Assembly (NCBI GenBank): GCA_016794585.1
Contig: JAEUJM010000032.1
Location: forward strand, 62,001-126,000
Direction of reading: 5' to 3'
Source of the DNA: Acidimicrobiales bacterium
Lineage (GTDB): Bacteria > Actinomycetota > Acidimicrobiia > Acidimicrobiales > DATDAH01
DNA length: 64,000 nt
The first letter of the stretch is position 1. Each line of letters starts with the position of its first letter. This document shows, piece after piece, positions 6,629 through 16,702 of this stretch. Below the pieces are notes generated by a model. The model saw only the letters and a list, made by a program, of their open reading frames with translations, was not told the DNA's origin and made no database searches. Made by a program: the position numbers and the translations under genes.

Positions 6629-7774
6629 CTAGCTGAGCAACTCGGACAGCTTTGAGCCGACCGTAACCGCCGCCCCGACCGTCGGGACGATCTCTTGGAT
6701 CCTGCTCCAGAGCGGGCGGAGCACAGAGCGCCGCTTGGGGCCCACCGCCTCGGCGACTAACGCCTCGGTCAGCTCTGCTGCCTCGGCATCGCCGGCACTT
6801 TCGACCACGGCGATCAGGCGCTCAAGATCCTCGCGGAGGCCGGAATCGGAGACCGAGTTGAAGGAACTCGTGATAGCCGAACGGTTGACAACCGTCGACC
6901 CCTCGCCCGCCTGGATCCGGTCTCCCGACATGTCCACGGCCATCCCCTCGGTCGAGGCTAGCTGGATCTGCGATGCGACCACGGAGTGGAAGTGCACGTT
7001 GACCGCCGACTGCTGCGCAGGCCCGATCTGGCTCCGGCCCGCGACGTCCCCGAGCAAGCCGAAGGCGACCGCCTCCGCGCCGCGACGGAGCATGAACGCG
7101 ATGGCGTACTGCAAGTCCGTCTGCGCGTAGACGAGCCACGAGCTCAGCCCACCGAGCGATTCGAGAGCCTTCGCCCGGGCTCCGGCGAGTACCCCCGGAT
7201 CCACTCCATCGTTCGGGTAGGCAGTCGGGATTGTGAGTGTGACGCAGCCCACGTACGACATCCACATCATGAGTGCGAACAGGTTCGACTGCGCTGCTTC
7301 GTTGCCTGACTCGGCCCTCGGCGCGACGAGGCCGTACCTCTCGATGTACCTGTCGATGTCGAACGGAAAGATGCGGCGAGAGACGTGCGAGACCACTTCC
7401 CCCCGGTCCGGGTACTCGAAGAGGATCCGGCGCACTAGATGGTCGTAGTACGAGAATAGGTGGTAGTAGACGAAGTCGAACGCGTGACTGCCCGGGAGCT
7501 CATCGAAGGCCGGGTCGACCAGGTGGAAGTCGATCGGCCTGCTCAACTTCTCGGCTGCTAGCTCGTCCGTCTGCAGCGTGGAGCCACTCCAGTCGAGCAG
7601 CTCGACCCTTGGTGCCGCCATCATCTCGTCGAAGCTCATCGCGAGGATCTCTGGTGCCGGCGTGCCAGGTGCGGGCGGGACCGCTCTGTCGTGCTCGGAC
7701 ACCGCCTCGCGGTGCCACTCGTAGGCCGCGTCCACCGCCGCTTCGGCGGCTTCATCCGGCCCGAGATCGTCCAT
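6629..7774 (-). CDS. Unrecognised 381-residue protein with effector-associated-like C-terminus
   Basis: I do not recognise the main body. Residues about 60-270 are mixed helical with aromatic and membrane-like runs (HAFDFVYYHLFSYYDHLVRR; LFALMMWMSYVGCVTLTIP). The last 100 residues show a short beta-like region (GEGSTVVNRSAITSSFNSV), then an acidic helix (LREDLERLIAVVESAGDAEA) and a hydrophobic tail (EIVPTVGAAVTVGSKLSELL). That tail pattern is common at the C-termini of bacterial effector-associated or NTPase-linked proteins. It sits between the toxin and relaxase genes, on the relaxase strand. Role unknown; a defence or membrane effector role is a guess from context. Confidence 0.6.
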   Translation of the reverse strand: MDDLGPDEAAEAAVDAAYEWHREAVSEHDRAVPPAPGTPAPEILAMSFDEMMAAPRVELLDWSGSTLQTDELAAEKLSRPIDFHLVDPAFDELPGSHAFDFVYYHLFSYYDHLVRRILFEYPDRGEVVSHVSRRIFPFDIDRYIERYGLVAPRAESGNEAAQSNLFALMMWMSYVGCVTLTIPTAYPNDGVDPGVLAGARAKALESLGGLSSWLVYAQTDLQYAIAFMLRRGAEAVAFGLLGDVAGRSQIGPAQQSAVNVHFHSVVASQIQLASTEGMAVDMSGDRIQAGEGSTVVNRSAITSSFNSVSDSGLREDLERLIAVVESAGDAEAAELTEALVAEAVGPKRRSVLRPLWSRIQEIVPTVGAAVTVGSKLSELLS

Positions 7775-7928
7775 CGCGCGACCCTAGAGCCGCCCACGGC
7801 CATAGGCCGCGGCCACGGGGCAGCTTGCGCGCACAGGCGTGGCGAAGCGCCAGTGCGGAGGACCGGCCTGCCAGTGTGCACCTTTCCTGCTCGGCGCCCA
7901 GGCGACGCGGAGGCACAAGGCCCGGCAC

Positions 7929-10580
7929 CTACCGGCCGAGCGAGTGATCGGGCGGAGGCGTCGGACGTCTCTGGATCTGGTCGAGTCGCTTGTGGATGCG
8001 TTCGACCTGCTCCTCAATGGTCGGCTCGTGACGCTCGCCTGCCCCTCCGGGTACCTCGCAGCCGGCGGCTCGGTGCAAGCGGTCTTGGACGGCGAGCGCC
8101 GACTCGCCGTTGGCCGCCCGGGCGGTGATTCGGGCAAATAGGTCGGCGGGGTCCTCGATGCCAGTGGGATCGACGAGGAGGGCGTCGTTGGCGTGGCGGC
8201 CGCGGGTCATGGCGACGTAGGCGTGGTTGCGGCTGGTTGTGACGTCGAGGACGGCGATGCCAACGTCGACCGTGTCGCCCTGGCTGCCGTATCCGGTGAC
8301 GGCCCACCCCAGCTCGACGTGGGCGGCGACGTACGAAGGTGGGAGATCGACGGTGCCCCGACGGGGATCCGTGACAGTCAATCGGCCGTCCGGACCCACC
8401 GCCGTGACCGTCCAGATCTGCCGGTTGCGGACCTTGGCCCCGCTTCCGCAGCGCAGGTTGGCGTCATTGCGGCGGGTGGCGACCTGGTCACCCACGTGCG
8501 CTCGGGTGCCGTCATGCAGGTCCGCCCCGGGGCCTCTGCTCTTGCGAAGCCACTGGATCTCGCGGTTGATGGCCCGCGCCGTCTCGGCGTTGCCGACAGT
8601 GATCGCCACCGATCGCCCGTCGCCTTCGGCGCGCTGATGGACTCGGGCGACTTGGCTGGCGACGAGGGCCGGGTGGGTCGTGTGAACACGATCGTGAGCG
8701 GCGTAGGCGTCGACGGCGTCGGGATCACCGGAGCGGAGACCGAGGCTGGCGGCTGCTTCCCATGGCTCGGTGAATCGTCGGGGCTCGTCGAGGGTGTGGG
8801 TCGGAAGGGTGTCGCACCAGCGGGCGAACACTCCGCCCCGCGCGACCGATGGGAGCTGGGCGGGGTCGCCGATGGCGACGAGCCGCCAGCGATGCTCACG
8901 CACGAGGCTGACGAGCTGTGCGAGATCGGCGGTGCCGGTCATGCCGGCCTCGTCGAGGACCACCGTCGTCCCGGCGCGCCACGGTGATGGCTTGTCGCGG
9001 TGGCGGGTGAGGAACCCGGCGACGGTGTTGGTCACGCAGTCGGCCTCGCGGGCGAGAACATCGGCTGCCTTGCCCGACGGAGCCAAGCCGACCACCGGGC
9101 GACCACGGGCGCTCATTGAGGCGACCGCCTGGGCGGTGGCGGTGGTCTTGCCCGCTCCCGCCGGGCCGACGACCAGCACCAGACAATCGTCTCCAGCCAT
9201 TGCCGCAGCCGCCGGGATCTGTCGGTCGCCCGACGTGGCTGTCTGCCCGATGCTCGCAGTAGCCCACGACTGAAGGTCCTTCTCTTCGTGGAGCACCGAC
9301 GGGGTGGTCAAGCGTCGGTCGGTGATGTGCTCGGTGACCGGTCGGCCGTCCGTTCGCCGTGGGGCGGCGGTGTCAGGTTCAGGTCCGAGGGCGACACAAC
9401 GAGCCTCGGCCAGGCTGGCGAGCCGGTCGATGTCGACCACGACCTCCTCGGCGGTCGGGCCGGCGTCGACGACGGTGGCGAGGTGACGGGCAAGGTCGGC
9501 TCGGAGCCATGAGGAGGACTCCTCCGCAATGCGCAACAGCGCCTCGTCGACCAGTTCCTCGTCGGTGATCGAGCCCATCGGAGGCCGTCGGCCTGCGATC
9601 CGCTCCGGCACCAGGGCGCTTGGGTCGAAGCCGGCGGCCCGGGCTTCGGCCGCCCATTCTGCGTGGAGCTCGCGGGCATCGGCGGGGTGGGTCTTGTCGG
9701 GCCGGGACTGCTCTGCGGCGTCACGCTCGAGCCGCGCGATCGTGCGTGGCGATGGTGGGAGTCCGTCGTGGTCGTCGCTCCACCGACGGACCAACTGTGC
9801 GAGCCGGGCCTCCACCTGGCCGGTGCGCTTCGAGAAGCCCTCGCGCACCGCCTCGGGGACACATGCCAGGTCGAACACCCCCGCTCCAGGGTCGACCCAG
9901 GTGGCGCCGAGGCGACTGGTGAGCTCGGTCCGGAGCGCCGCGTCGTAGACGGCGCCGATGCTGCGCTGCTGGTACTTGAGGAAGCGGGCGTCGAGGGACA
10001 GCCACCGAACCGAAGGGTCTTGGACCTTGGCCGCGAGGATGGCGTGCGTGTGCAACTGAGGGTCCATCGCCCGGGACGTGTGCTGGCGGAACAGCGCCGC
10101 CGTGACCCCGAGCGTGTCGACCTGGAACACGCCGTCGCGGCCTCGACGGGTGACGGCGCCGTGCCGTTCGAACCACGCCAGCGCTGCGTCGACCGCTGCG
10201 TCGTGCGCGGCGAGCACCTCGGCCCGTACCCACGGATCCGGTGTCAGCGCCCAGAGAACCGAGACTGACTTCGGGGCCGAGAACGTGGCATCGAACCCCC
10301 GCGCTGACGAGTCGCCGAACCGCCGACCCAGCTGCCGCCCGGTTGAGGGATGAGATCCGTCGAGCACCGCCCGCAGCTGCTCACCCGTGACGGCGCCGTC
10401 CAGGTCGAGGCCGGCCTGCCCTCGACCCCACCAGCGCCCCGGCGGCTCATCCGGGTCGAGGTAGTAGTCGACGGGCCCTCGGCCGAGACCGGGACGCTCC
10501 CGGTCCTCAGCCAGCCCGGCGTAGTAGGCGAGCAGCCCGGGCAACTTGTCCGAGGTGGCCTTCAGTGTCGTGACACGCAT
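7929..10580 (-). CDS. MobF-family (TrwC/TraI-like) conjugative relaxase-helicase
   Basis: An 883-residue protein that would nick the origin of transfer, bind covalently to the 5' end and unwind DNA for transfer to a new cell. The relaxase domain (1-300) has the N-terminal Tyr pair in LLAYYAG (about residues 19-20), the SAPKSVSVLWAL motif and the metal-binding histidines in DPQLHTHAIL (177 and 179). The helicase part (about 425-790) has Walker A VGPAGAGKTT (about 472-480), DEAG Walker B, GDPAQLPSV and the C-terminal UvrD/RecD motif HAYVAMTRGR. The start is set at the ATG at 10580 because MobF proteins begin close to the first beta strand. No coupling protein or type IV secretion genes are in the island. 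Confidence 0.93.
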   Translation of the reverse strand: MRVTTLKATSDKLPGLLAYYAGLAEDRERPGLGRGPVDYYLDPDEPPGRWWGRGQAGLDLDGAVTGEQLRAVLDGSHPSTGRQLGRRFGDSSARGFDATFSAPKSVSVLWALTPDPWVRAEVLAAHDAAVDAALAWFERHGAVTRRGRDGVFQVDTLGVTAALFRQHTSRAMDPQLHTHAILAAKVQDPSVRWLSLDARFLKYQQRSIGAVYDAALRTELTSRLGATWVDPGAGVFDLACVPEAVREGFSKRTGQVEARLAQLVRRWSDDHDGLPPSPRTIARLERDAAEQSRPDKTHPADARELHAEWAAEARAAGFDPSALVPERIAGRRPPMGSITDEELVDEALLRIAEESSSWLRADLARHLATVVDAGPTAEEVVVDIDRLASLAEARCVALGPEPDTAAPRRTDGRPVTEHITDRRLTTPSVLHEEKDLQSWATASIGQTATSGDRQIPAAAAMAGDDCLVLVVGPAGAGKTTATAQAVASMSARGRPVVGLAPSGKAADVLAREADCVTNTVAGFLTRHRDKPSPWRAGTTVVLDEAGMTGTADLAQLVSLVREHRWRLVAIGDPAQLPSVARGGVFARWCDTLPTHTLDEPRRFTEPWEAAASLGLRSGDPDAVDAYAAHDRVHTTHPALVASQVARVHQRAEGDGRSVAITVGNAETARAINREIQWLRKSRGPGADLHDGTRAHVGDQVATRRNDANLRCGSGAKVRNRQIWTVTAVGPDGRLTVTDPRRGTVDLPPSYVAAHVELGWAVTGYGSQGDTVDVGIAVLDVTTSRNHAYVAMTRGRHANDALLVDPTGIEDPADLFARITARAANGESALAVQDRLHRAAGCEVPGGAGERHEPTIEEQVERIHKRLDQIQRRPTPPPDHSLGR

Positions 10581-10791
10581 CACGACGACCACCATTCAAC
10601 CAGACTTCCCGGCCGACCTCCCGCCGGGTCTCCCGCGAGCGCCAATGCACTCGTCTGTCGCTCCATGCCTCTATAGGCCGTTGGGCGGGTCGAAACTCTG
10701 CACGGGCGGCCGCGCACACGAGACGGCCACCCGGACCGGGTCACGGAAGGGCCCTACAGTCGTGAGACTGCCGGACGAATGGGGTTGACGG
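10581..10791. promoter_or_regulatory. Divergent intergenic region between relaxase and methyltransferase; candidate oriT and promoters
   Basis: It holds the promoter-like block CAACGGCC-TATAGA (minus strand, 10674-10683 core) that matches the block in front of the excisionase-like gene. It also holds small inverted repeats such as CCCGG-A-CCGGG and GGCCG/CGGCC between 10700 and 10745. Transfer origins usually lie next to their relaxase gene, so this is the most likely oriT location, but no nic sequence can be recognised. Confidence 0.4.
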
Positions 10792-12726
10792 TTGGAGCCG
10801 AGCGGCCGCCTGGAGCTGACGTGGACGAACAAGCACCTGCGGCTGATCTCAGACCCCGAGGGCGGCTACCGGTGGGTCGACCCCGCTGACCCCAGGGTCA
10901 ACGAGGTGCGCTTGCTCCACGACGTCGACACCGTCGGTGCCATCTCGCCCGGGGACAGCAACTTGCTGATCGAAGGCGACGCTCTTCACGCCCTCACTGC
11001 GATGAACCGCATCCCGGAGCTCGCACGGCGCTACGCCGGGCAGGTCCGCCTCGTCTACATCGACCCACCCTTCAACACGGGGCAGGCCTTCGCCCACTAC
11101 GACGACAATCTCGAGCACTCGGTCTGGCTTTCGATGTTGCGGGACCGCCTGGTGCAGCTCAAGCCGCTCCTTGCTCCGAACGGCAGCATCTGGGTCCACC
11201 TCGACGACGCCGAGGTCCACCGCTGCCGGGTGGTCATGGACGAGGTGCTCGGAGCAGCGAACTTCGTTGCCGAGGTGGTGTGGCAGAAGGCCGACTCACC
11301 ACGCTCCGATGCCATGGGCCTGTCCATCTCGCATGACTCGCTGCTCGTGTATCGCAGGTCACCGGCATGGATGCCCGACCGACTGCCGCGGTTGAAGTCG
11401 ACCGACGACACCTTCGGCAACCAAGATGGGGATCCGGTCCGCTGGCGCAAGAAAGACCCCACGGCTCCCAGCGCCGCGTCCCATCAAGGCATGGTGTACG
11501 CGGTCCAGCACCCGATCGGCGGCCATCTCGTTTACCCGGGAGTCGGTCGCTGCTGGGCGATGGAGCAGTCCTCGATGCTCACCGAGCTCTCGCGGTACGC
11601 GCGCTATGAGCCCCGCGACATCGGCGATGAGGAGGCTCGCGCCCGCATCTGCGGTGTCGAGCCAGAACTGGTGCGACCGGGTGTGAAGGCGTTGATGCTC
11701 GTCGACCCGCTCGACACGGCGTCCGCCCAGGCCCAAGCGGTGTACGACGCAGGCAACTGGCCGACGATCTACCTCACCGGGCCCGGCGGAAGCCGAGGGT
11801 TCCAGCGAAAGCAGCACATCTCGGACGCGGGCAGGGTCCCTGACACGTGGTGGTCGCACGAAGAGGTTGGGCACAACCGCGCGGCGAAGAACGAGATAAA
11901 GGCATTGTTCGCCGGGCAGCATCCTTTCGCCACCCCGAAACCTGAGCGGCTCCTTCAGCGGATTATCCATATCGCCAGCGAGCCAGGTGACATCGTGCTC
12001 GACTGCTTCGCTGGGTCCGGGACCACTGCGGCAGTGGCCCACAAGATGGGGCGGCGCTGGGTGACCGTCGAACGGGAGCAGTCCACGGTGGAGACCTTCA
12101 CGAGGCCTCGTTTGACGAAGGTCGTGAATGGCGAGGATCCCGGCGGAGTCACCACTGTCACGAGACCTGCGGGCGACGACCCGCCGGCCGGGGTGAAGGC
12201 TGGCGAAGCCACGACGGCCGCGAAGGCGTTGAAGGCGATGTTCGACGACGGGCGGCTGGACGACACCGGGTTGGACGAGCCGACCATGAAGGCCGTGACG
12301 AAGGCCCTGCGGAGTGCTGACAAGACTGTGACCGAGACCCTGTGGTCCGGCGGCGGTGGGTTCCGGCATGTCCGGGTCGGGCCGTCGATGTTCGATCTCG
12401 ATGCCGAGACCGGTGACGTGTTTCTGGCGGAGTGGGCGACGAACGGCGCGTTCTCGGAGGCGATAGCGGCACAGCTTGGGTTCGTGAAGGTCGACGAGCC
12501 TCCGTTCTGCGGGCGGAAGGGGAGAACGCGTCTCGCGGTGCTGGACGGTGTGGTCGGCGCCGCCGAGGTCGAGTTCTTGGTTGCCGCGCTCGAGGAGCGG
12601 GAGCGGGTGGTCGTGGTGGGCCAGGCGTTCACCGAGGACGCTGAGCCGACACTGCGCCGGCTGTCGCCCGGCTCGAGGATCAGGCACGCGCCACACGACC
12701 TTCTGCGCGGGGGAGGACGACGGTGA
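10792..12726 (+). CDS. Type III restriction-modification DNA methyltransferase (Mod)
   Basis: A 644-residue adenine-N6 methyltransferase of the beta class: the catalytic motif [10 protein letters not shown] (residues 88-97) precedes the S-adenosylmethionine motif DCFAGSGTT (about 404-412), with the target-recognition region between. It would methylate one strand of an asymmetric site and also guide the Res subunit. The TTG at 10792 is the first possible start after an in-frame stop at 10786. The stop overlaps the start of res (GTGA), so the two are translationally coupled. The C-terminal 180 residues after the methylase core are probably for Res contact. Confidence 0.93.
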   Translation: MEPSGRLELTWTNKHLRLISDPEGGYRWVDPADPRVNEVRLLHDVDTVGAISPGDSNLLIEGDALHALTAMNRIPELARRYAGQVRLVYIDPPFNTGQAFAHYDDNLEHSVWLSMLRDRLVQLKPLLAPNGSIWVHLDDAEVHRCRVVMDEVLGAANFVAEVVWQKADSPRSDAMGLSISHDSLLVYRRSPAWMPDRLPRLKSTDDTFGNQDGDPVRWRKKDPTAPSAASHQGMVYAVQHPIGGHLVYPGVGRCWAMEQSSMLTELSRYARYEPRDIGDEEARARICGVEPELVRPGVKALMLVDPLDTASAQAQAVYDAGNWPTIYLTGPGGSRGFQRKQHISDAGRVPDTWWSHEEVGHNRAAKNEIKALFAGQHPFATPKPERLLQRIIHIASEPGDIVLDCFAGSGTTAAVAHKMGRRWVTVEREQSTVETFTRPRLTKVVNGEDPGGVTTVTRPAGDDPPAGVKAGEATTAAKALKAMFDDGRLDDTGLDEPTMKAVTKALRSADKTVTETLWSGGGGFRHVRVGPSMFDLDAETGDVFLAEWATNGAFSEAIAAQLGFVKVDEPPFCGRKGRTRLAVLDGVVGAAEVEFLVAALEERERVVVVGQAFTEDAEPTLRRLSPGSRIRHAPHDLLRGGGRR

Positions 12727-15185
12727 TCGTCCCGTTCGATCCTGTTGCGGTCGAGGACGTTGCGGCGCGCCTCGATCTCCGCGACCCGAACCGGCGCGCG
12801 GTGATGGCGGTGGCCGACACCCTGGATTCTGCCGAGCCGGGCGCAGAGATCGTCTGTGATCTGGCCACCGCGACGGGCAAGACGTACATCGCCGCCGGGG
12901 TGATCGACTACCTCGCGGCGGCGGGAACCCGCAACGTGCTGATCGTGTGCCCGGGGACGACGATCCTCACGAAGACGGTCACCAACTTCACGCCGGGGAG
13001 CGCCAAGTTCGTGGCCGGCCTCGAAGTACGGCCGACGGTGATCACGGCGGAGGACTTCGCTCGGGGCTCGGTGAGCGAGTCCCTCCGCTCGAGCGAGGAC
13101 TTCAAGCTGTTCGTGTTCAACGTGCAGCAGCTCCTGCGCCCGACGGCGAACACGTCACGGCGGGTCCGGGACTACGACGAGAACCTCGGCGCCAGCCTCT
13201 ACGAGCACCTCCGCTCGGTGCCCGACCTGGTGGTGATCGCCGATGAGCACCACAGCTACTTCGGCCCGCAGTTCTCCCGTGCTGTCCGCGACCTGTCGCC
13301 CCAGGCGCTGATCGGTCTCACTGCCACGCCGGATCCGCGGACGGATCCGGATCACATCGTGTTCCACTACCCGCTGGCCGAGGCCATCGCCGATGGCTAC
13401 GTGAAGGTGCCGGTCCTGGTGGCTCGGCGTGACGGGTCGGCCGACATCCGACGCCAGCTCGCCGATGGCGTGATCCTGCTGAAGCACAAGGCCGCTGCCC
13501 TCGCCGCCTACGCGGACCAGACGGGCGAGCCATCGGTGAACCCGGTGATGTTCCTGGTGTGCTCGACCATCGAGGAGGCAAACGAGGTCGCCGAGATCCT
13601 CGCCGGGCCGGACCTGCTGGGTGATCCCGCTCAGGTGCTCACCGTGACCAGCGACTCGCCCGATGCTGCGCTGGACGCCCTTGGCCGAGTCGAGGAGCCC
13701 GATTCGCCCGTGAGGGCGATCGTGTCGGTGCAGATGCTCAAGGAGGGCTGGGACGTCAAGAACATCTACGTCGTCTGCGCCCTTCGGGCCCTGGAGTCTG
13801 AGTCGTTGTCCGAGCAGGTCCTGGGTCGCGGGCTGCGCCTGCCGTTCGGACAGCGCACCGGGCGGCAGATGCTGGACACCGTCGAGGTGCTCTCGCACCG
13901 CAGGTTCCGTGACCTGCTGACCGATGCCGGCACGCTGTTGGAGGCGTTCTTCACCGAGCGCCATCCCACCCAGCTCGTTGCCCCCGACGACGGTTCGCTC
14001 GCGGGCGCTGGGGAGACAGCCGTACTCGAGGCAGCCGACGGCTCGGGCCGCCTCGACGTGCTCGTCGGGTCGACCGGCGTGTTCGGTGAGACAGGCGAAG
14101 TCGTGGACGGCGGACTGTTCGGTGCCGCGGTCGAGGACATCGAGCGCCGACTCGCCGAAACCGAGCAGCAGGCGCTCGCGCTGACAACGACGATGGACAT
14201 CGTCGCAGGGGCGTCGCGGGTGAAGTTCCCCCGGCTGGTCCCTCGCCTGGTGCCCCAGCCGTTCTCGCTGTCGACCGTGCCGAACCAGGCCGCCGCCGAC
14301 CTGGGTGCGCAGTTCGCCAGTGACACAGCGCCGACGCTCGACCGGCAGGCCCTCGGCGCCGACCGCATCGCCGATGAGACCGGTGAGGGGGTGCAGATCG
14401 CCGCCACTGTGGCCGAGGACCCCGTCGAAGCCTCTCAGCTCTCGCTGCCCGTTGACGCCCTGCGCGATCGCATCCGCAGTCAAGTGCTGCGCTCGCGCTA
14501 CGTCACCAGCACCCGCCAGGAGTCCAACGCCATCACCCGACTCGTCGCCGCCTTCCTCACTGGTGCCGGCGTCACCGACGAGGAGTCGACCACCTGGACC
14601 GACGCCAAAGTGGCCAACGCCGTCTCGTCTTTCCTGTCGCTCGTCCGCCAGTTCCACTCCCAACGGGGAACCTCGCTGCAGACCGGTGTCGAACTGGTCG
14701 ACCACCCGCCCACAGGGATCGTTGCGCCCGACGAGGTCTTCCCTCGCACCGCAGCTTGGGCACCGCGGCGCTGGTACAGCGGCTGGACCCGCTCGATCCT
14801 CCCATACGCCCGCTTCGACGCTCGCAGCACGGAGCTCGCCCTCGCCGAGCTGTTCGAGGCCTCCAACCCGGACGTCGCCTGGTGGCTGCGGGTCGAAACC
14901 CATCAGGACGTGTGGATCCCCTACGGCCACCGCCAACGCCACTACCCCGACTTCATCGTCGTGGCCGGCGACCGCGATCACTGGATGGTCGAGGGCAAGG
15001 CCGACGATCGCGCCAACGACCCCGACGTCCTTGAGAAGAAGAACGCCGGCTTCGAATGGGCCCGTTTCGCCAACGACAGCGGCGACGCCACCGCCACTTG
15101 GCACTACCTGTTCGCCACCGAGACCGCGATCAAGCAGGCCGGCGGCACCTGGTCGGGCCTGAAGAACTTCGCCGAGTGGGAGTGA
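12723..15185 (+). CDS. Type III restriction enzyme, helicase-endonuclease subunit (Res)
   Basis: An 820-residue SF2 ATPase with a C-terminal nuclease. Helicase motifs seen: Walker A ATATGKT (residues 48-54), DEHH box (about 173), GLTATPDP motif [17 protein letters not shown] motif V and [12 protein letters not shown] motif VI. The nuclease domain shows YPDFIVV (about 740) and WMVEGKAD (about 757), a PD-(D/E)XK site with E-G-K. It would cleave DNA between two unmethylated, head-to-head sites after ATP-driven movement. Start GTG overlaps the Mod stop; the next gene begins three bases after its stop, consistent with one operon. Confidence 0.93.
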   Translation: MIVPFDPVAVEDVAARLDLRDPNRRAVMAVADTLDSAEPGAEIVCDLATATGKTYIAAGVIDYLAAAGTRNVLIVCPGTTILTKTVTNFTPGSAKFVAGLEVRPTVITAEDFARGSVSESLRSSEDFKLFVFNVQQLLRPTANTSRRVRDYDENLGASLYEHLRSVPDLVVIADEHHSYFGPQFSRAVRDLSPQALIGLTATPDPRTDPDHIVFHYPLAEAIADGYVKVPVLVARRDGSADIRRQLADGVILLKHKAAALAAYADQTGEPSVNPVMFLVCSTIEEANEVAEILAGPDLLGDPAQVLTVTSDSPDAALDALGRVEEPDSPVRAIVSVQMLKEGWDVKNIYVVCALRALESESLSEQVLGRGLRLPFGQRTGRQMLDTVEVLSHRRFRDLLTDAGTLLEAFFTERHPTQLVAPDDGSLAGAGETAVLEAADGSGRLDVLVGSTGVFGETGEVVDGGLFGAAVEDIERRLAETEQQALALTTTMDIVAGASRVKFPRLVPRLVPQPFSLSTVPNQAAADLGAQFASDTAPTLDRQALGADRIADETGEGVQIAATVAEDPVEASQLSLPVDALRDRIRSQVLRSRYVTSTRQESNAITRLVAAFLTGAGVTDEESTTWTDAKVANAVSSFLSLVRQFHSQRGTSLQTGVELVDHPPTGIVAPDEVFPRTAAWAPRRWYSGWTRSILPYARFDARSTELALAELFEASNPDVAWWLRVETHQDVWIPYGHRQRHYPDFIVVAGDRDHWMVEGKADDRANDPDVLEKKNAGFEWARFANDSGDATATWHYLFATETAIKQAGGTWSGLKNFAEWE

Positions 15186-15188
15186 CAG

Positions 15189-16589
15189 ATGCCGATCTGG
15201 AGGCAGCCGGAGCTTGAGGCTCTCCTCGGCGGGGCACTCGATGCCGAGGGTCTCAACCAAGCAGCAATTGAGCGCCTCGTGCACGAAGCCGTACACGAGT
15301 CCGAGGTCCTGGACTTCAAGGCGGCACTGGAACCTCCGACGAAGGGACCTCGCTCCGGGTGGTTACCCGAGCAGGAGTTCGCCAAGGACGTCGCAGCCTT
15401 CGCGAATCACCGTGGCGGGCTGCTGCTCGTCGGCGTGGAAGATGTCGACGGAGTGGCGACGAACGCGCCGGGGTGGAGCCTGTCCTCGACGGCGGAGCAA
15501 GAGGAGCGCCGGCTGCGACAGGCCGCGGTGAACTACCTCTCGCCGGTGGCGAGCTTTGAGTGCGTCTGGGTCGAGCGCACGCCCAGTGACCACTTTCTGG
15601 GGGTCGTCGTTCCGCCAAGCCCTCGATCGCCTCACGCGGTCAACAGCCCCAGTGGGGAGGGACGCACCGCGCTCCGTTACCCAGTCCGCCACGGCTCGGA
15701 CACCGTCTGGCTGAGCGAGCCTGAAGTGGCTGAGCGCTATCGCCAGCGGCTCGACGCACAGGCAGCTGAGGTCGCTCGCCTCGATGGTGCGATCGCAAAC
15801 GGCGTGAGCGCCCTCATCCGAGCATCGGGCGTTTGGCTGTTCGTGGCAGTCGCTCCGGAGGCGCCGGTTCAGGGCCGGCTCGACAAGGCGACCGTCGAGA
15901 GAATCGATCAGTGGCAACGCACGAATAGAACCTCATCACCGCTGGGAAGAACGATCGCCGCCTATGGGCAGGGAATCGCGGCCCCCGGGCGAGTCGTGTT
16001 CACTGGGTCGCGGTTTTCTTCGACGGAGGATGAAACCGACGTTCGCGAGGCGCTCGTGGAGCTTTACGTCGATGGCGGGGCTTTCGCCGCAGTCCCGATC
16101 GGGTTGAGATCCACGGGCGAGGATGATGGGCGCCAAGTCGGAGAGATCACCCTCGTGGACGACGGCGTGCTTCTCATGGACCTTGTTCTTCGCTGGTGTG
16201 CCGCCGAGGCGGGCGCGTGGGGCACGGCTCGCGTCGTCATGGGGTTCATCGACGCCGACGACGAGGAAGGCGTTCTCGGCGAGCCGATCGAGCTAATCGA
16301 GAGCGACACCGGCACGGTTCGAAGGGTTCGGCCCAGCCGGACCCTCACCGGGCGTGTGCGCTCCGAAACCATCGCGGACCTGAGCGCAACGCTCACCATG
16401 CAGCAGCGGTTGACCGTTCTTCATCAGTCGCTTGCAGGGCTTCTCCATTGGTTCGGACTGCCCGAACCGGCGCAGGTCCTGTCGGATGGCACCCTGGTCC
16501 CTCGCCAGTTCACCATGTCCCGCTATCACGAGGTCGAGGCATGGGCCACGGCCAACGACGTGAACGCGGAGCGGCTACGGCGGGCTTGA
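15189..16589 (+). CDS. AlbA_2 (Schlafen-like) domain protein linked to the type III R-M operon
   Basis: A 466-residue protein. Residues 30-130 match the AlbA_2 fold: ESEVLDFKAAL, then EFAKDVAAFANHRGGLLLVG. This fold occurs in Schlafen nucleases and in many bacterial defence-associated and transcription-related proteins, where it binds nucleic acid. Residues 170-215 continue with a helical region (EPEVAERYRQRLDAQAAEV). The remainder, including a second alpha/beta region, is unrecognised. It starts three bases after res, so it is very likely in the same transcript and part of the same system. Whether it is an RNase, a sensor or a structural partner cannot be told. Confidence 0.8.
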   Translation: MPIWRQPELEALLGGALDAEGLNQAAIERLVHEAVHESEVLDFKAALEPPTKGPRSGWLPEQEFAKDVAAFANHRGGLLLVGVEDVDGVATNAPGWSLSSTAEQEERRLRQAAVNYLSPVASFECVWVERTPSDHFLGVVVPPSPRSPHAVNSPSGEGRTALRYPVRHGSDTVWLSEPEVAERYRQRLDAQAAEVARLDGAIANGVSALIRASGVWLFVAVAPEAPVQGRLDKATVERIDQWQRTNRTSSPLGRTIAAYGQGIAAPGRVVFTGSRFSSTEDETDVREALVELYVDGGAFAAVPIGLRSTGEDDGRQVGEITLVDDGVLLMDLVLRWCAAEAGAWGTARVVMGFIDADDEEGVLGEPIELIESDTGTVRRVRPSRTLTGRVRSETIADLSATLTMQQRLTVLHQSLAGLLHWFGLPEPAQVLSDGTLVPRQFTMSRYHEVEAWATANDVNAERLRRA

Positions 16590-16702
16590 CCCCCCTGAGG
16601 ACTGCGTGCGACAGCAGTCCACCCACCGCCGGCAGTTGAAGTCAGAGGTGTCGGTGAGGCCGTCGTCCAACAGCAGGTGACTTCGCAGCGAAGCAGGCCA
16701 CG

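Noticed and set aside
13155-15296. A 713-codon minus-strand frame opposite the Res gene
   Set aside because: It lies on the complement of clear helicase and nuclease motifs and has no recognisable domain.
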